A stretch of 41,835 bases of DNA, taken from the NCBI GenBank assembly GCA_947601495.1, contig CANQGE010000012.1, positions 1-41,835 of the forward strand. The letters are read 5' to 3'. The translations under genes were made by a program, and so were the position numbers. Positions 7,019 to 16,376 of this stretch are shown piece after piece (the stretch's first letter is position 1; each line of letters opens with the position of its first letter). Origin of the DNA: an uncultured Clostridia bacterium. Lineage in GTDB: Bacteria > Bacillota > Clostridia > TANB77 > CAG-508. The notes under the pieces are model-generated. The model was given only the letters and a program-made list of their open reading frames with translations, was not told the DNA's origin and did no database searches.

Positions 7019-7723
7019 ATGATAGCCTATAAGAGAGTATTATTAAAACTTAGCGGAGAAGCTTTAGCTGGAAAAGAAGGACACGGAATAGATCCAGATG
7101 TAGTTGGAGCAATATCAGACAAAATTAAAGAAGTTGTTGATATGGGTGTTCAAATGTCTATTGTAGTAGGCGGAGGAAACTTCTGGAGAGGTGCAAGAAA
7201 CGGACATAAAATGGATAGAGCATCAGCTGATTATATGGGAATGCTTGCTACTGCTATGAATGGATTAGCACTTCAAGATGCATTAGAAGCTAGAGGATTA
7301 TACACAAGATTACAAACTGCAATAGAAATGAGAGAGATTGCAGAGCCTTATATAAAAAGAAAAGCTGCAAAACATTTAGAAAAAGGAAGAGTAGTTATAT
7401 TTGCTTGTGGAACAGGTCATCCTTATTTTTCTACAGACACAGCTGCAGCATTAAGAGCTGCTGAAACAGAATCAGAAGTTATATTACTTGCAAAAACAAT
7501 AGACGGAGTATATTCAGCAGATCCTAAAGTAGATAAAACGGCAAAAAAATATGATAAAATTTCCTATAAAGATGTTTTATCTCAAGACTTAAAAGTTATG
7601 GATTCAACAGCAACAGCACTTTGCAAAGATAATAATATACCACTTTTAGTATTTGCTATTAGTGATCCAGAAAACATAGTAAGAGTTATAAAAGGTGAAT
7701 CAGTAGGTACAATAGTATCTTAA
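7019..7723 (+). CDS. pyrH: UMP kinase
   Basis: 234 aa, full length for bacterial UMP kinase of the amino acid kinase fold. It phosphorylates UMP to UDP with ATP in pyrimidine nucleotide synthesis. [12 protein letters not shown] at residues 5-16 and [10 protein letters not shown] at about 50-59 are the nucleotide-binding signatures; [20 protein letters not shown] is the characteristic UMP-binding region. AAAGGAG precedes the ATG by 7 nt. It opens a co-directional run with frr 27 nt downstream, the usual pairing. rpsB and tsf, which often precede pyrH, are not upstream here. Confidence 0.97.
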   Translation: MIAYKRVLLKLSGEALAGKEGHGIDPDVVGAISDKIKEVVDMGVQMSIVVGGGNFWRGARNGHKMDRASADYMGMLATAMNGLALQDALEARGLYTRLQTAIEMREIAEPYIKRKAAKHLEKGRVVIFACGTGHPYFSTDTAAALRAAETESEVILLAKTIDGVYSADPKVDKTAKKYDKISYKDVLSQDLKVMDSTATALCKDNNIPLLVFAISDPENIVRVIKGESVGTIVS

Positions 7724-7750
7724 AATTTAAAAATAAAGGGGATGTAAATT

Positions 7751-8299
7751 ATGGAATTACAAGATTTAGAAGGAAGAATGCAAAAGACAATAGATGTATT
7801 TAGTGAAAATTTATCAGAAATTAGAGCAGGAAGAGCTAACCCAGCTATATTAAATAAAATAAGTGTAGAATACTATGGAGTTCAAACACCAATTAATCAA
7901 GTAGCAGGAATATCTGTTCCAGAAGCTAGAACAATAGTTATACAACCATGGGATGCTAGTGTTTTAAAATCAATAGAAAAAGCAATTTTAGCATCAGATA
8001 TAGGATTAAATCCAAATAATGATGGAAAACTTATTAGATTAAATTTCCCAGAATTAACAGAAGAAAGAAGAAAAGAAATAGCAAAAGATATAAGAAAAAT
8101 AGCTGAAGAGGCTAGAGTTGCTATTCGTTCTATAAGAAGAGACGGTATGGAAACTGTAAAGGCAGAGCAAAAAAGCTCACAAGTTACAGAAGATGAAAAA
8201 GCAGATTTAGAAGAAAAAATTCAAAAATTAACAGATAAATATATAGCAGAAATAGATAAAATGCTAGAAAACAAAGAAAAAGAGATTATGAGTATTTAG
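7751..8299 (+). CDS. frr: Ribosome recycling factor
   Basis: 182 aa, the expected 180-185 aa. RRF works with EF-G to split post-termination ribosomes. Conserved segments are the RAGRANPAIL loop (about residues 25-34), YYGVQTPINQVAGISVPEARTIVIQPWD, LNPNNDGKLIRLNFPELTEERR and the C-terminal helix with RSIRRDG. GGGGATG precedes the start. The gene is 27 nt after pyrH and 16 nt before uppS, consistent with one transcript. Confidence 0.97.
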   Translation: MELQDLEGRMQKTIDVFSENLSEIRAGRANPAILNKISVEYYGVQTPINQVAGISVPEARTIVIQPWDASVLKSIEKAILASDIGLNPNNDGKLIRLNFPELTEERRKEIAKDIRKIAEEARVAIRSIRRDGMETVKAEQKSSQVTEDEKADLEEKIQKLTDKYIAEIDKMLENKEKEIMSI

Positions 8300-8315
8300 T
8301 TTAAATGGGGTAGTT

Positions 8316-9023
8316 ATGGAAGAAAGAAATTTACCTAAACATATTGCCATCATTATGGATGGTAATAGAAGATGGGCAAAAAACAAAAAAATGCCAATAA
8401 AATTAGGACATAAACAAGGTGCAGAAACTTTAAAGAAAATTGTAAGATATGCAAATAAAATTGGCTTAGAATATATAACAGTATATGCTTTTTCAACAGA
8501 AAACTGGAAAAGAAGTGAAGAAGAGGTAAATGCTTTAATGACACTTTTGCAAAATTATTTAGATGATTTTGCAAAAGAAGCAGATACTGAAAATATAGTA
8601 ATTAGAGTAATTGGAGATTTAACTAAATTATCTCCTTCATTACAAGCAAGTATAGATAGAACTGTTAAAAGAACAGAAACAAATACAGGAACTATTTTTA
8701 CTATTGCTTTAAATTATGGCGGTAGAGATGAAATAGTTCATGCAATAAGAGATATATCACAAGATGTAAAAAATGGAAAAATAGAAGTTGAAAATATTGA
8801 TGAAAACTTAGTTTCACAGTATTTATATACTAAAAATATACCAGATCCAGATTTATTAATTAGAACAAGTGGAGAAATGAGACTTAGCGGATTTTTAACA
8901 TGGCAGTCTGTATATTCAGAAATAGTTATATTAGATAAACTTTGGCCAGACTTTAATTCAAAAGATTTAGAAGATGCAATTGAAATTTATAATAAAAGAA
9001 ATAGAAGATTTGGTGGGTCATAA
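8316..9023 (+). CDS. uppS: Undecaprenyl diphosphate synthase (cis-prenyltransferase)
   Basis: 235 aa. It elongates farnesyl diphosphate with isopentenyl diphosphate to make the C55 lipid carrier for cell-wall glycans. The start of the enzyme is unmistakable: IAIIMDGNRRWAK with the catalytic Asp, then GHKQGAETLKK, TVYAFSTENWKR, and near the C-terminus DLLIRTSGEMRLSGF and a YSE motif before LWPDF. GGGG lies 8 nt before the ATG. It is flanked by frr and cdsA in the order usual for Firmicutes. The product carrier is recycled by UppP, encoded at 18658 in this window. Confidence 0.97.
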   Translation: MEERNLPKHIAIIMDGNRRWAKNKKMPIKLGHKQGAETLKKIVRYANKIGLEYITVYAFSTENWKRSEEEVNALMTLLQNYLDDFAKEADTENIVIRVIGDLTKLSPSLQASIDRTVKRTETNTGTIFTIALNYGGRDEIVHAIRDISQDVKNGKIEVENIDENLVSQYLYTKNIPDPDLLIRTSGEMRLSGFLTWQSVYSEIVILDKLWPDFNSKDLEDAIEIYNKRNRRFGGS

Positions 9024-9046
9024 AATATAAAAAGAGGTTAGAATTT

Positions 9047-9862
9047 ATGAGTGTAAAAAGATTATTAACAGCAATAGTGGGACTTCCAATTGTTGTGTTA
9101 GTATTTGCTTTTGGAAATAAATATATTATTGATGTTGCTTCAGCAATAATTGCAATTATTGCTATGTACGAATATATTAATTGCGTATCTAAAAAAACAA
9201 AAGTTATTTCATGGATAAGTTATTTGTCTGTTGCAACTATTGCACTAATACATGTTATACCAATTGAATATATAAATATAGCAATTAAATTTGGTATCCC
9301 AGCACTATTATTAATTTTATTTTTACATATAGTAATTACTAATATGAAAATAAATTTTGAAAACGTTGCCTATACTTTAATTGGAATACTTTATATTTTT
9401 GGATTTTGCGTGTTTATACCATTAACATATAGTATAGAAGGAGAAATATCTGGAAAAATATTAATATGGTATATTATTTGTTCTGCATGGGGAACAGATA
9501 TTTTAGCTTATTTAGTTGGAAGAAAAATAGGAAAAACAAAATTCAGTAAAGTTAGTCCAAATAAGTCAGTAGAAGGTTGCATAGCAGGAATTTTAGGGGC
9601 AATATTTGCAAATATTATTTTTACTTTAGCAATAAATAATTATTTCAATTTAGAAATATCTTACTTATTTATCACAATCATTTCTATAATTTTAAGCATA
9701 ATTGGACAAATAGGAGATTTCGCTGCTTCTAGTATAAAAAGATATTTTGATGTAAAAGATTTTAGTGAATTATTTCCAGGTCATGGAGGTATGATAGATA
9801 GAATAGATAGTGTTATTTTTATAGCACCATTTGCTTATTTAATATTAACAATGTTTTTATAG
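9047..9862 (+). CDS. cdsA: Phosphatidate cytidylyltransferase (CDP-diacylglycerol synthase)
   Basis: 271 aa integral membrane enzyme that makes CDP-diacylglycerol from phosphatidate and CTP for phospholipid synthesis. There are about seven or eight hydrophobic segments, and the C-terminal third carries the family signature: SPNKSVEG, then GDFAASSIKRYFDVKDFSELFPGHGG followed by MIDRIDSV. AGAGG lies about 10 nt before the start. The TAG stop overlaps the AGGAGG site of the next gene, so cdsA and rseP are probably translationally linked. dxr, often found right after cdsA, is absent. Confidence 0.95.
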   Translation: MSVKRLLTAIVGLPIVVLVFAFGNKYIIDVASAIIAIIAMYEYINCVSKKTKVISWISYLSVATIALIHVIPIEYINIAIKFGIPALLLILFLHIVITNMKINFENVAYTLIGILYIFGFCVFIPLTYSIEGEISGKILIWYIICSAWGTDILAYLVGRKIGKTKFSKVSPNKSVEGCIAGILGAIFANIIFTLAINNYFNLEISYLFITIISIILSIIGQIGDFAASSIKRYFDVKDFSELFPGHGGMIDRIDSVIFIAPFAYLILTMFL

Positions 9863-9875
9863 GAGGACATAAATT

Positions 9876-10886
9876 TTGGGTTTCTTGATTAATGCAATAA
9901 AAATAATATTTTTATTAGGATTTTTAATTTTCATACATGAAGGAGGTCATTTCCTAACAGCCAAGCTATTTAAAGTAAAAGTAGAGGAATTTTCTATTGG
10001 ATTTGGACCTAAAATATTTTCTAAAAAAGGAAAAGAAACACAATATTCAATTAGCTTAATTCCATTTGGTGGATATGTAAAAATGACAGGAGAAACAGAA
10101 AGATCAGAAGAAGAGGGTTCATTTAGCAAAGCAAAATTATGGCATAGAATAGTTATTGTTTCTGCTGGTGCAGTTGTTAATATAACTTTTGCAATAGTTG
10201 TATTTTTTGGATTATCTTTTTTCTCAAATAATGTTGTAACTCCAATAGTACAAAATATTATTCCAGAAGCAAAAGAAAATATTGCAGGTATTGAAATAGG
10301 CGATAAAATAATACAAGTTAATAATACTAAAATAAGACTAAAATCAGATATATCAAAAGCACTTATGGATTATACAGGTGGAGAAATACCAGTAATTGTT
10401 GAAAGAAACAATGAAAAAATTAATTTAAATGTTAAGCCAACAGAATATGAAGAAGGTTTTTACATTCTAGGAATAGAAGCAAAACCAAAAGAAGATTTAA
10501 AAATAACAGAAAGATTTTACTATTCTTTCTGGGAAACAACAAACTTTTTAGATTCAATAGTTCAGAGCTTAAAAATGTTAGTTACCGGAAGAGTTGGAAT
10601 AGAACAAATGACAGGACCTATTGGAATTTCTGAAATTGTAGTAAGAACAAATGGAATATATAACTTTATATATTTACTTTGCTTAATTTCATTGTCTTTA
10701 GGAGTAACAAATCTTCTTCCAATACCAGCCTTAGATGGTGGAAGAATATTACTTCTAATAATTGAAGGAATTAGGGGAAAAGCACTAAAAGAAGAAATAG
10801 AATTAGGAATACAATCAGCAGGTTTTTTATTATTAATTTTATTTTCACTTTACGTGTCTTATAGAGATATTATAAGAATTTTTTAG
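9876..10886 (+). CDS. rseP: Site-2 intramembrane zinc metalloprotease (RseP/RasP family)
   Basis: 336 aa. The family cuts transmembrane segments of anti-sigma factors and signal peptide remnants inside the membrane. The zinc motif HEGGH is in the first membrane helix (about residues 20-24), a PDZ domain follows (about 120-190), and the second catalytic motif LLPIPALDGGR is at about 283-293. The start is a TTG at 9876, chosen because AGGAGG (9861-9866) lies 9 nt upstream and no ATG or GTG fits. Length matches the short Gram-positive form with a single PDZ domain. ispG, commonly next in this cluster, is replaced by a zinc-ribbon membrane protein. Confidence 0.94.
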   Translation: MGFLINAIKIIFLLGFLIFIHEGGHFLTAKLFKVKVEEFSIGFGPKIFSKKGKETQYSISLIPFGGYVKMTGETERSEEEGSFSKAKLWHRIVIVSAGAVVNITFAIVVFFGLSFFSNNVVTPIVQNIIPEAKENIAGIEIGDKIIQVNNTKIRLKSDISKALMDYTGGEIPVIVERNNEKINLNVKPTEYEEGFYILGIEAKPKEDLKITERFYYSFWETTNFLDSIVQSLKMLVTGRVGIEQMTGPIGISEIVVRTNGIYNFIYLLCLISLSLGVTNLLPIPALDGGRILLLIIEGIRGKALKEEIELGIQSAGFLLLILFSLYVSYRDIIRIF

Positions 10887-10903
10887 AAGGAAGTGGATAA
10901 GAA

Positions 10904-11470
10904 ATGAAGTGTAAAATTTGTGGAGCAGAATTAAAAAAAGAAGGCGATATTTGTACTAATTGTTACAAAGCCTATAAGGAAGAAGAAGAACTAAAAAAAG
11001 ATGTAAAAGAAATACTAAAAGTTAAAAGAAAATATTCAATAGCATTTGAAATTGCAAAAAATTCATGGATTTTTGTAATTTTTATTCTATCTTCTTTAAT
11101 ATGTCTTACAGCAGGTGGAATTTTAGAAGAACTACTACTTATATTAATATTAGGAGGAGTATTAGGAGTAATACTATTTGTAGATAAAAGACTTGCAATG
11201 GCTACAAAAGCAACTTTTTATGAAAAAAAGGTTGTATACACTTTTAAATTCCTTTTTATTAATACTACTAAAGTAGTAAAATATTCAGATTTAAAAGATA
11301 TAACAGCCTTTCAAGGATTTACTCAAAAAAGATTTGATTATGGAGACTTATGCTTTTATGCTAAAGGCACAATTCCAGGAACAAACCTACTAAATGGATT
11401 CCAAATAAAAAATGTGGAAAATGTTAGCGAAATTTTAGGCATTATTAAGGAAGTAGTTGGATTAAGTTAA
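10904..11470 (+). CDS. Zinc-ribbon and PH-like domain membrane protein (188 aa)
   Basis: The N-terminus is a treble-clef or zinc-ribbon module (CKICGAELKKEGDICTNC, two CxxC pairs), then a charged helix, two hydrophobic segments in hairpin arrangement (about residues 48-68 and 74-92), and a C-terminal domain with the pattern of bacterial PH-like folds, in which an ATKATFYEKKVVYTFKF strand pair is followed by VVKYSDLKDI. No enzymatic motif is visible. It lies 17 nt after rseP and 15 nt before polC, inside the housekeeping run, so it is co-expressed with them. Its function is unknown; membrane-anchored scaffold or sensor is only an inference. Confidence 0.8.
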   Translation: MKCKICGAELKKEGDICTNCYKAYKEEEELKKDVKEILKVKRKYSIAFEIAKNSWIFVIFILSSLICLTAGGILEELLLILILGGVLGVILFVDKRLAMATKATFYEKKVVYTFKFLFINTTKVVKYSDLKDITAFQGFTQKRFDYGDLCFYAKGTIPGTNLLNGFQIKNVENVSEILGIIKEVVGLS

Positions 11471-11485
11471 GGAGAAAATAATTTA

Positions 11486-14400
11486 ATGCAAGGTAAAGCT
11501 TTAAAAGAAGTTTTTAGCGATTATAGTGAAAAAAGTAATAGTTTACTAGAAGCCGTTATAGATAATGTTAATTTATTTAAGAAAACAAATAAATTGCAAG
11601 TTAAAGTAATATCTAATAATCAAATTTCATTAAACGAAATATATGATTTTGAAGAATTTTTAATAAATAAATTTAAAGTATCAAAGGCTTCTATTGATAT
11701 AAATTATGCTGAAGAACTAGAAATCAAAGAAACTATACAAGAAGATTGGAAAAATATAATTGAATATATAGGAAAGAAAGAACCATTCAGTAAAGCTATT
11801 TTATTAAATAGTAAATTGGAAATTAATTATCCAAATATACTTGTAAAATTAGAAATGAAGGGGGCTTCTTTTTTAGTTGCTCAAAATTTTGATAAAGGAA
11901 TAGAGCACATATTATCTAACTTATATAATAAAAAATATAAAGTAGAATTTGTAGAAAATAATTCTAAAGAGCTTGAAGAAGAATTAATAAAAAGAAAAAA
12001 AGAAGAAGAAAAACAAGCATTAATAGAACTTGAAAAACAAGCTAAAGAAGAAATTGAAGCTAGAAAAGAAGAAAAAAGAATTGAACTTGAAAAAGAAAAA
12101 CAAAGAAAATTAGAAGAAGAGGAAAAAATAAAAGAAAATTTAAGAAATGAAAATCCAGAACTTGCCAATAAAATAGAAGCATTTCAAAATAAAAGTCCAG
12201 AAGTAGAAGGACAGGTTTCTCCATTAATATTAGGTAGAAGTCTTATGATTAGAACTGAACTTGTAAAAATAGATAGTATTCCTATGGAAGAATCTACAGA
12301 AATGAAAGTTTGTGTAGATGGAGAAATTTTAGCAGATTCTATTGATTCAAGAGATATAAAAAATGATAAAGTAATATTAATGTTTAATCTTTTTGATGGA
12401 ACTAGCACAATTGCTTGTAAAGCATTTTTAGACAAAAATAAATTTAAAGAAGTAAAGGTCAGAGTATCATCAGCAAAGGGATTAAGAATAGAAGGTGTTG
12501 CAAAATATAGTCCATATTCAAAAGAAGTTGAAATAATGGCAAATACAATTATAGAATCAACAGGTATAAAAAAAGAAGAGGAAAGAACAGATAAGGCAGA
12601 AACAAAAAGAGTAGAACTTCATATGCACACACAAATGAGCCAAATGGATGGAATAACACCTTGCGAAGATTTATTAAAAAGAGCAATAAAATGGGGTTGG
12701 AAATCAATAGCAATTACAGATCACGGAGTTGTACAAGCTTTCCCAGATGCTCACAAGTTTTTAGAAAAAACAGGAGCAGATTTAAAAGTAATTTATGGTG
12801 TAGAAGCATATTTTGTTCCAGATAAAGATCCTTCTGTATTCTATTCTCAAAAGCAGACAATAGACGATACAGAATATTGTGTATTTGACTTAGAAACAAC
12901 AGGTATTTCTCATATAACAGAAAAAATAACAGAAGTAGGAATTATCAAAATAAAAAATGGAGAAGTAATAGATACTTTTGAATGTTTTGTAAATCCAGAA
13001 AAACCAATACCAGAAAAAGTTGTAGAAGTAACACATATAACAGATGATATGGTAAAGGATGCTGAAACTATAGATAAAGTTATGCCAAAAGTTCTAGAAT
13101 TTATGGGAGATTCTGTTTTAGTTGCACACAATGCAGATTTTGATATTGGATTTATGAAATATAATTGCGAACAACTAGGACTAAAATTAGAAAATACCTA
13201 CATAGATACTTTACGTTTAGCAAGAGCAATATTCCCAGATTTTACAAAATATAAATTAGGAATTATTGCAGAAAAACTTGGAATTAAAGTAGATGTTGCT
13301 CACCGCGCATTAGATGATGTAAAAACTCTAGTTCAAGTTTTTAAAGAAATGATAGAAAAAGCCAAAGAGAAGAAAGCAAAATATATAGATGATTTTGACA
13401 ATGTTTTTGTAGCAGATTTTAAAAAGCTTCCTTCATATCATGCTATTATTTTAGCTCAAAACTATATTGGACTTAAAAACTTATATAAATTAATTTCATA
13501 TTCTCATTTAAATTATTTTTATAAAAAACCAAGAATATTAAAAAGCATGCTTAATCAATATAGAGAAGGACTAATTTTAGGAAGTGCATGTGAGGCAGGA
13601 GAACTATATAGAGCAATAGTAGCAGATAGGCCAGAAGAGGAAATTGAAGAGATAGCAAATTATTATGATTATTTAGAAATTCAACCATTAGAAAATAATC
13701 AATATATGCTAAGAGAAGGAATAGTTGAAAATAAAGAAAAATTAATTGAATTTAATAAAAGAATAGTTGAATTAGGAGAAAAACTAAATAAACCAGTAGT
13801 TGCAACTTGTGATGTACACTTTATGGACCCACAAGATGAAGTTTATAGAAGAATTCTTCAAGCAGGGCAAAAATATGATGATGCAGATTTTCAAGCACCA
13901 CTATATTTAAGAACAACAGAAGAAATGCTTAAAGAATTTGAATATTTAGGAGAAGAAAAGGCTTACGAAGTAGTAGTAACTAATACTAATTTAGTAGCAG
14001 ATATGTGTGAAAAAATAAAGCCAATTTCTCCAGAAAAATGTCCACCACATATACCAGGTTGTGAGCAAACTATAAAAGATATAGCATATAGTAAAGCACA
14101 TGAACTATATGGAGATCCACTTCCAGAAATTGTTCAAACTAGATTAGATAGAGAACTTGATTCAATTATTAAAAATGGATTTTCTGTTATGTATATAATT
14201 GCTCAAAAATTAGTTTGGAAATCAAATGAAGATGGATATATTGTTGGTTCTAGAGGATCAGTTGGTTCTTCATTTGTTGCAAATATGACAGGAATTACAG
14301 AAGTAAATTCACTTCAGCCACATTATAGATGTCCAAACTGCAAGTATTCTGACTTTTCAGATTATGGCGTAAAAAATGGATTTGACCTTCCAGATAAAAA

Positions 14401-15925
14401 TTGCCCTAAATGTGGACATAAACTAGATAAAGATGGAATGGATATACCTTTTGAAACATTTTTAGGATTTAATGGAGATAAAGAGCCAGATATAGACTTA
14501 AATTTCTCTGGTGAGTATCAAGCAAAAGCACATAAATATACAGAAGTAATTTTTGGAAAAGGAACTACTTTTAAAGCAGGAACAGTAGGTACAGTTGCAG
14601 AAAAAACGGCTTTTGGATATGCAAAAAATTATTATGAAGAAAGAAATATTCATAAACCAAACGCAGAAATAGCAAGACTTTCTAGTGGATGTGTAGGAAT
14701 CAAAAGAACAACAGGACAGCATCCAGGAGGAATAATTGTTGTTCCAAAAGGAAGGGAAATTTTTGAATTTACGCCGGTACAGCATCCCGCAGATGACCCA
14801 AATTCAGATATTATAACAACACATTTTGATTATCACTCAATAGATCAAAACTTGTTAAAATTAGATATTCTAGGACATGATGATCCAACAATGATTAGAA
14901 TGCTTTATGATATTACAGGAGTAGACCCAACAAAAGTTCCTCTAGATGATAAAGAAACTATGAGCATATTTAGCTCTACAAAAGCTCTTGGAGTAACTCC
15001 AGAACAAATTAACTCAGAAGTTGGAAGCTTTGGAATTCCAGAATTTGGAACAAAATTCGTAAGAGGAATGCTTGTTGATACAAAGCCAACTACTTTTAGT
15101 GAATTAATAAGTATTTCTGGATTATCACATGGTACTGATGTATGGCTTAATAACGCACAAGAATTAATAAATAACGGAACAGTTACTTTAAGTGAAGCAA
15201 TAGGCTGTAGAGATGATATAATGGTTTACTTAATGAAACAAGGATTAGATCCTAACCATGCTTTTAAAATAATGGAAACTGTTCGTAAAGGAAAAGCTCT
15301 AAAAGATCCAGAAAAATGGGCTGAATTTGTTAAAATTATGAAAGAGCATGATGTTCCAGATTGGTATATAAAATCTTGTGAAAAAATAAAATACATGTTT
15401 CCTAAAGCACACGCTGCAGCTTATGTTACAAATGCATTTAGAATTGCATGGTTTAAAGTTCACATGCCAAAAGCATATTATACAGCATATTTTTCAATAA
15501 GAGCAGATGAATTTGATAGTGAATGTATGATTTTTGGTAAAGAAAAAGTTCGTCAAAAAATGAAAGAAATAGATAATGCAGGAAATTCAGCAAGCGCAAA
15601 AGACAAAAATATGTATTCAATATTAGAATTAGTTTTAGAAATGTATGAAAGAGGAATTAAATTTTTACCAATAGATTTATATAAATCTCATAGCACAAAA
15701 TTTATTATGGAAGAAGATGGAATTAGACCTCCATTAAATAGTATCCCAGGACTTGGAACTGTGGCAGCAGAGGGAATATATCAAGCAAGACTAGAAGAAC
15801 CATTTGAGTGCATTGAAGATATGCAATCTCGTTCAAAAATTGGTAAATCTGTAACAGATTTATTAGATAAATTTGGATGTTTAAAAGGAATGACAAAGTC
15901 TAATCAAATGAGCTTATTTGTATAA
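11486..15925 (+). CDS. polC: DNA polymerase III alpha subunit, PolC type
   Basis: 1479 aa, slightly longer than typical PolC. It is the replicative polymerase of low-GC Gram-positives with built-in proofreading. Order of domains: N-terminal domain; a strongly charged helical segment at about 160-222; an OB fold at about 245-350; PHP domain from about 372 (ELHMHTQMSQMDG, AITDHG) interrupted by the DEDDh 3'-5' exonuclease at about 463-625 (VFDLETTGIS, VAHNADFD, HRALDD); then the polymerase core with a four-Cys zinc element (CPNC and CPKC, about 951-977) and the catalytic PDIDLNFSG at about 1000. AAGGAG lies about 10 nt before the ATG. The gene appears intact. Confidence 0.98.
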   Translation: MQGKALKEVFSDYSEKSNSLLEAVIDNVNLFKKTNKLQVKVISNNQISLNEIYDFEEFLINKFKVSKASIDINYAEELEIKETIQEDWKNIIEYIGKKEPFSKAILLNSKLEINYPNILVKLEMKGASFLVAQNFDKGIEHILSNLYNKKYKVEFVENNSKELEEELIKRKKEEEKQALIELEKQAKEEIEARKEEKRIELEKEKQRKLEEEEKIKENLRNENPELANKIEAFQNKSPEVEGQVSPLILGRSLMIRTELVKIDSIPMEESTEMKVCVDGEILADSIDSRDIKNDKVILMFNLFDGTSTIACKAFLDKNKFKEVKVRVSSAKGLRIEGVAKYSPYSKEVEIMANTIIESTGIKKEEERTDKAETKRVELHMHTQMSQMDGITPCEDLLKRAIKWGWKSIAITDHGVVQAFPDAHKFLEKTGADLKVIYGVEAYFVPDKDPSVFYSQKQTIDDTEYCVFDLETTGISHITEKITEVGIIKIKNGEVIDTFECFVNPEKPIPEKVVEVTHITDDMVKDAETIDKVMPKVLEFMGDSVLVAHNADFDIGFMKYNCEQLGLKLENTYIDTLRLARAIFPDFTKYKLGIIAEKLGIKVDVAHRALDDVKTLVQVFKEMIEKAKEKKAKYIDDFDNVFVADFKKLPSYHAIILAQNYIGLKNLYKLISYSHLNYFYKKPRILKSMLNQYREGLILGSACEAGELYRAIVADRPEEEIEEIANYYDYLEIQPLENNQYMLREGIVENKEKLIEFNKRIVELGEKLNKPVVATCDVHFMDPQDEVYRRILQAGQKYDDADFQAPLYLRTTEEMLKEFEYLGEEKAYEVVVTNTNLVADMCEKIKPISPEKCPPHIPGCEQTIKDIAYSKAHELYGDPLPEIVQTRLDRELDSIIKNGFSVMYIIAQKLVWKSNEDGYIVGSRGSVGSSFVANMTGITEVNSLQPHYRCPNCKYSDFSDYGVKNGFDLPDKNCPKCGHKLDKDGMDIPFETFLGFNGDKEPDIDLNFSGEYQAKAHKYTEVIFGKGTTFKAGTVGTVAEKTAFGYAKNYYEERNIHKPNAEIARLSSGCVGIKRTTGQHPGGIIVVPKGREIFEFTPVQHPADDPNSDIITTHFDYHSIDQNLLKLDILGHDDPTMIRMLYDITGVDPTKVPLDDKETMSIFSSTKALGVTPEQINSEVGSFGIPEFGTKFVRGMLVDTKPTTFSELISISGLSHGTDVWLNNAQELINNGTVTLSEAIGCRDDIMVYLMKQGLDPNHAFKIMETVRKGKALKDPEKWAEFVKIMKEHDVPDWYIKSCEKIKYMFPKAHAAAYVTNAFRIAWFKVHMPKAYYTAYFSIRADEFDSECMIFGKEKVRQKMKEIDNAGNSASAKDKNMYSILELVLEMYERGIKFLPIDLYKSHSTKFIMEEDGIRPPLNSIPGLGTVAAEGIYQARLEEPFECIEDMQSRSKIGKSVTDLLDKFGCLKGMTKSNQMSLFV

Positions 15926-15936
15926 AAGAGGATTAT

Positions 15937-16257
15937 ATGGAAGTATTTGTAAAATATATTGTTGAAAATATAAATTTAAAATATGTATTAATATATTTTT
16001 TGGCTATTAATATAATAGGCTTTTTAGCAATGGGAATAGATAAATATAAAGCTAAAAAAGGTTATTGGAGAATTCCAGAAGGAACTTTACTTATGATAAC
16101 TCTTTTAGGTGGTGGAATTGGAACTTTCACAGGAATGTATCTTTTTAGACATAAAACAAAAAAGTTAAAATTTACTGTTGGAATTCCAACAATATTAATA
16201 ATAGAAATAATAATAATTTGCTTTATTATTTATGATATACATAAAATTATTGGATAA
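15937..16257 (+). CDS. DUF1294 family small membrane protein
   Basis: 106 aa with three or four membrane segments. The signature of DUF1294 is visible: FLAMGIDKYKAKKGYWRIPE followed by TLLMITLLGGGIGTFTGMYLFRHKT. The family has no established function. It begins 12 nt after the polC stop with GAGG close to the ATG, so it is the last gene of the pyrH-polC run. In many Firmicutes polC is followed by rimP, which is not seen here. Confidence 0.88.
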   Translation: MEVFVKYIVENINLKYVLIYFLAINIIGFLAMGIDKYKAKKGYWRIPEGTLLMITLLGGGIGTFTGMYLFRHKTKKLKFTVGIPTILIIEIIIICFIIYDIHKIIG

Positions 16258-16287
16258 TATATTTCTTAAGATTTTATTTATATCTTT

Positions 16288-16303
16288 ACAAATTATAATT
16301 TGT
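16288..16303. promoter_or_regulatory. Perfect 16-bp palindrome next to a promoter (possible operator)
   Basis: ACAAATTATAATTTGT is its own reverse complement and ends one base before the -35 box at 16305. The position suits a dimeric regulator, but AT-rich palindromes arise easily here. Confidence 0.35.
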
Positions 16304-16304
16304 C

Positions 16305-16333
16305 TTGTTTAAAGAAACTCTATATGATATAAT
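16305..16333 (+). promoter_or_regulatory. SigA-type promoter with extended -10, TPR gene
   Basis: TTGTTT (16305-16310), a 17-bp spacer, TATAAT (16328-16333) preceded by TGA. The expected start lies about 37 nt before the ATG at 16377. Confidence 0.75.
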
Positions 16334-16376
16334 AACTTCGTAAAAATTTAAGAGGATGTAGAAATGGAGAAATGTT

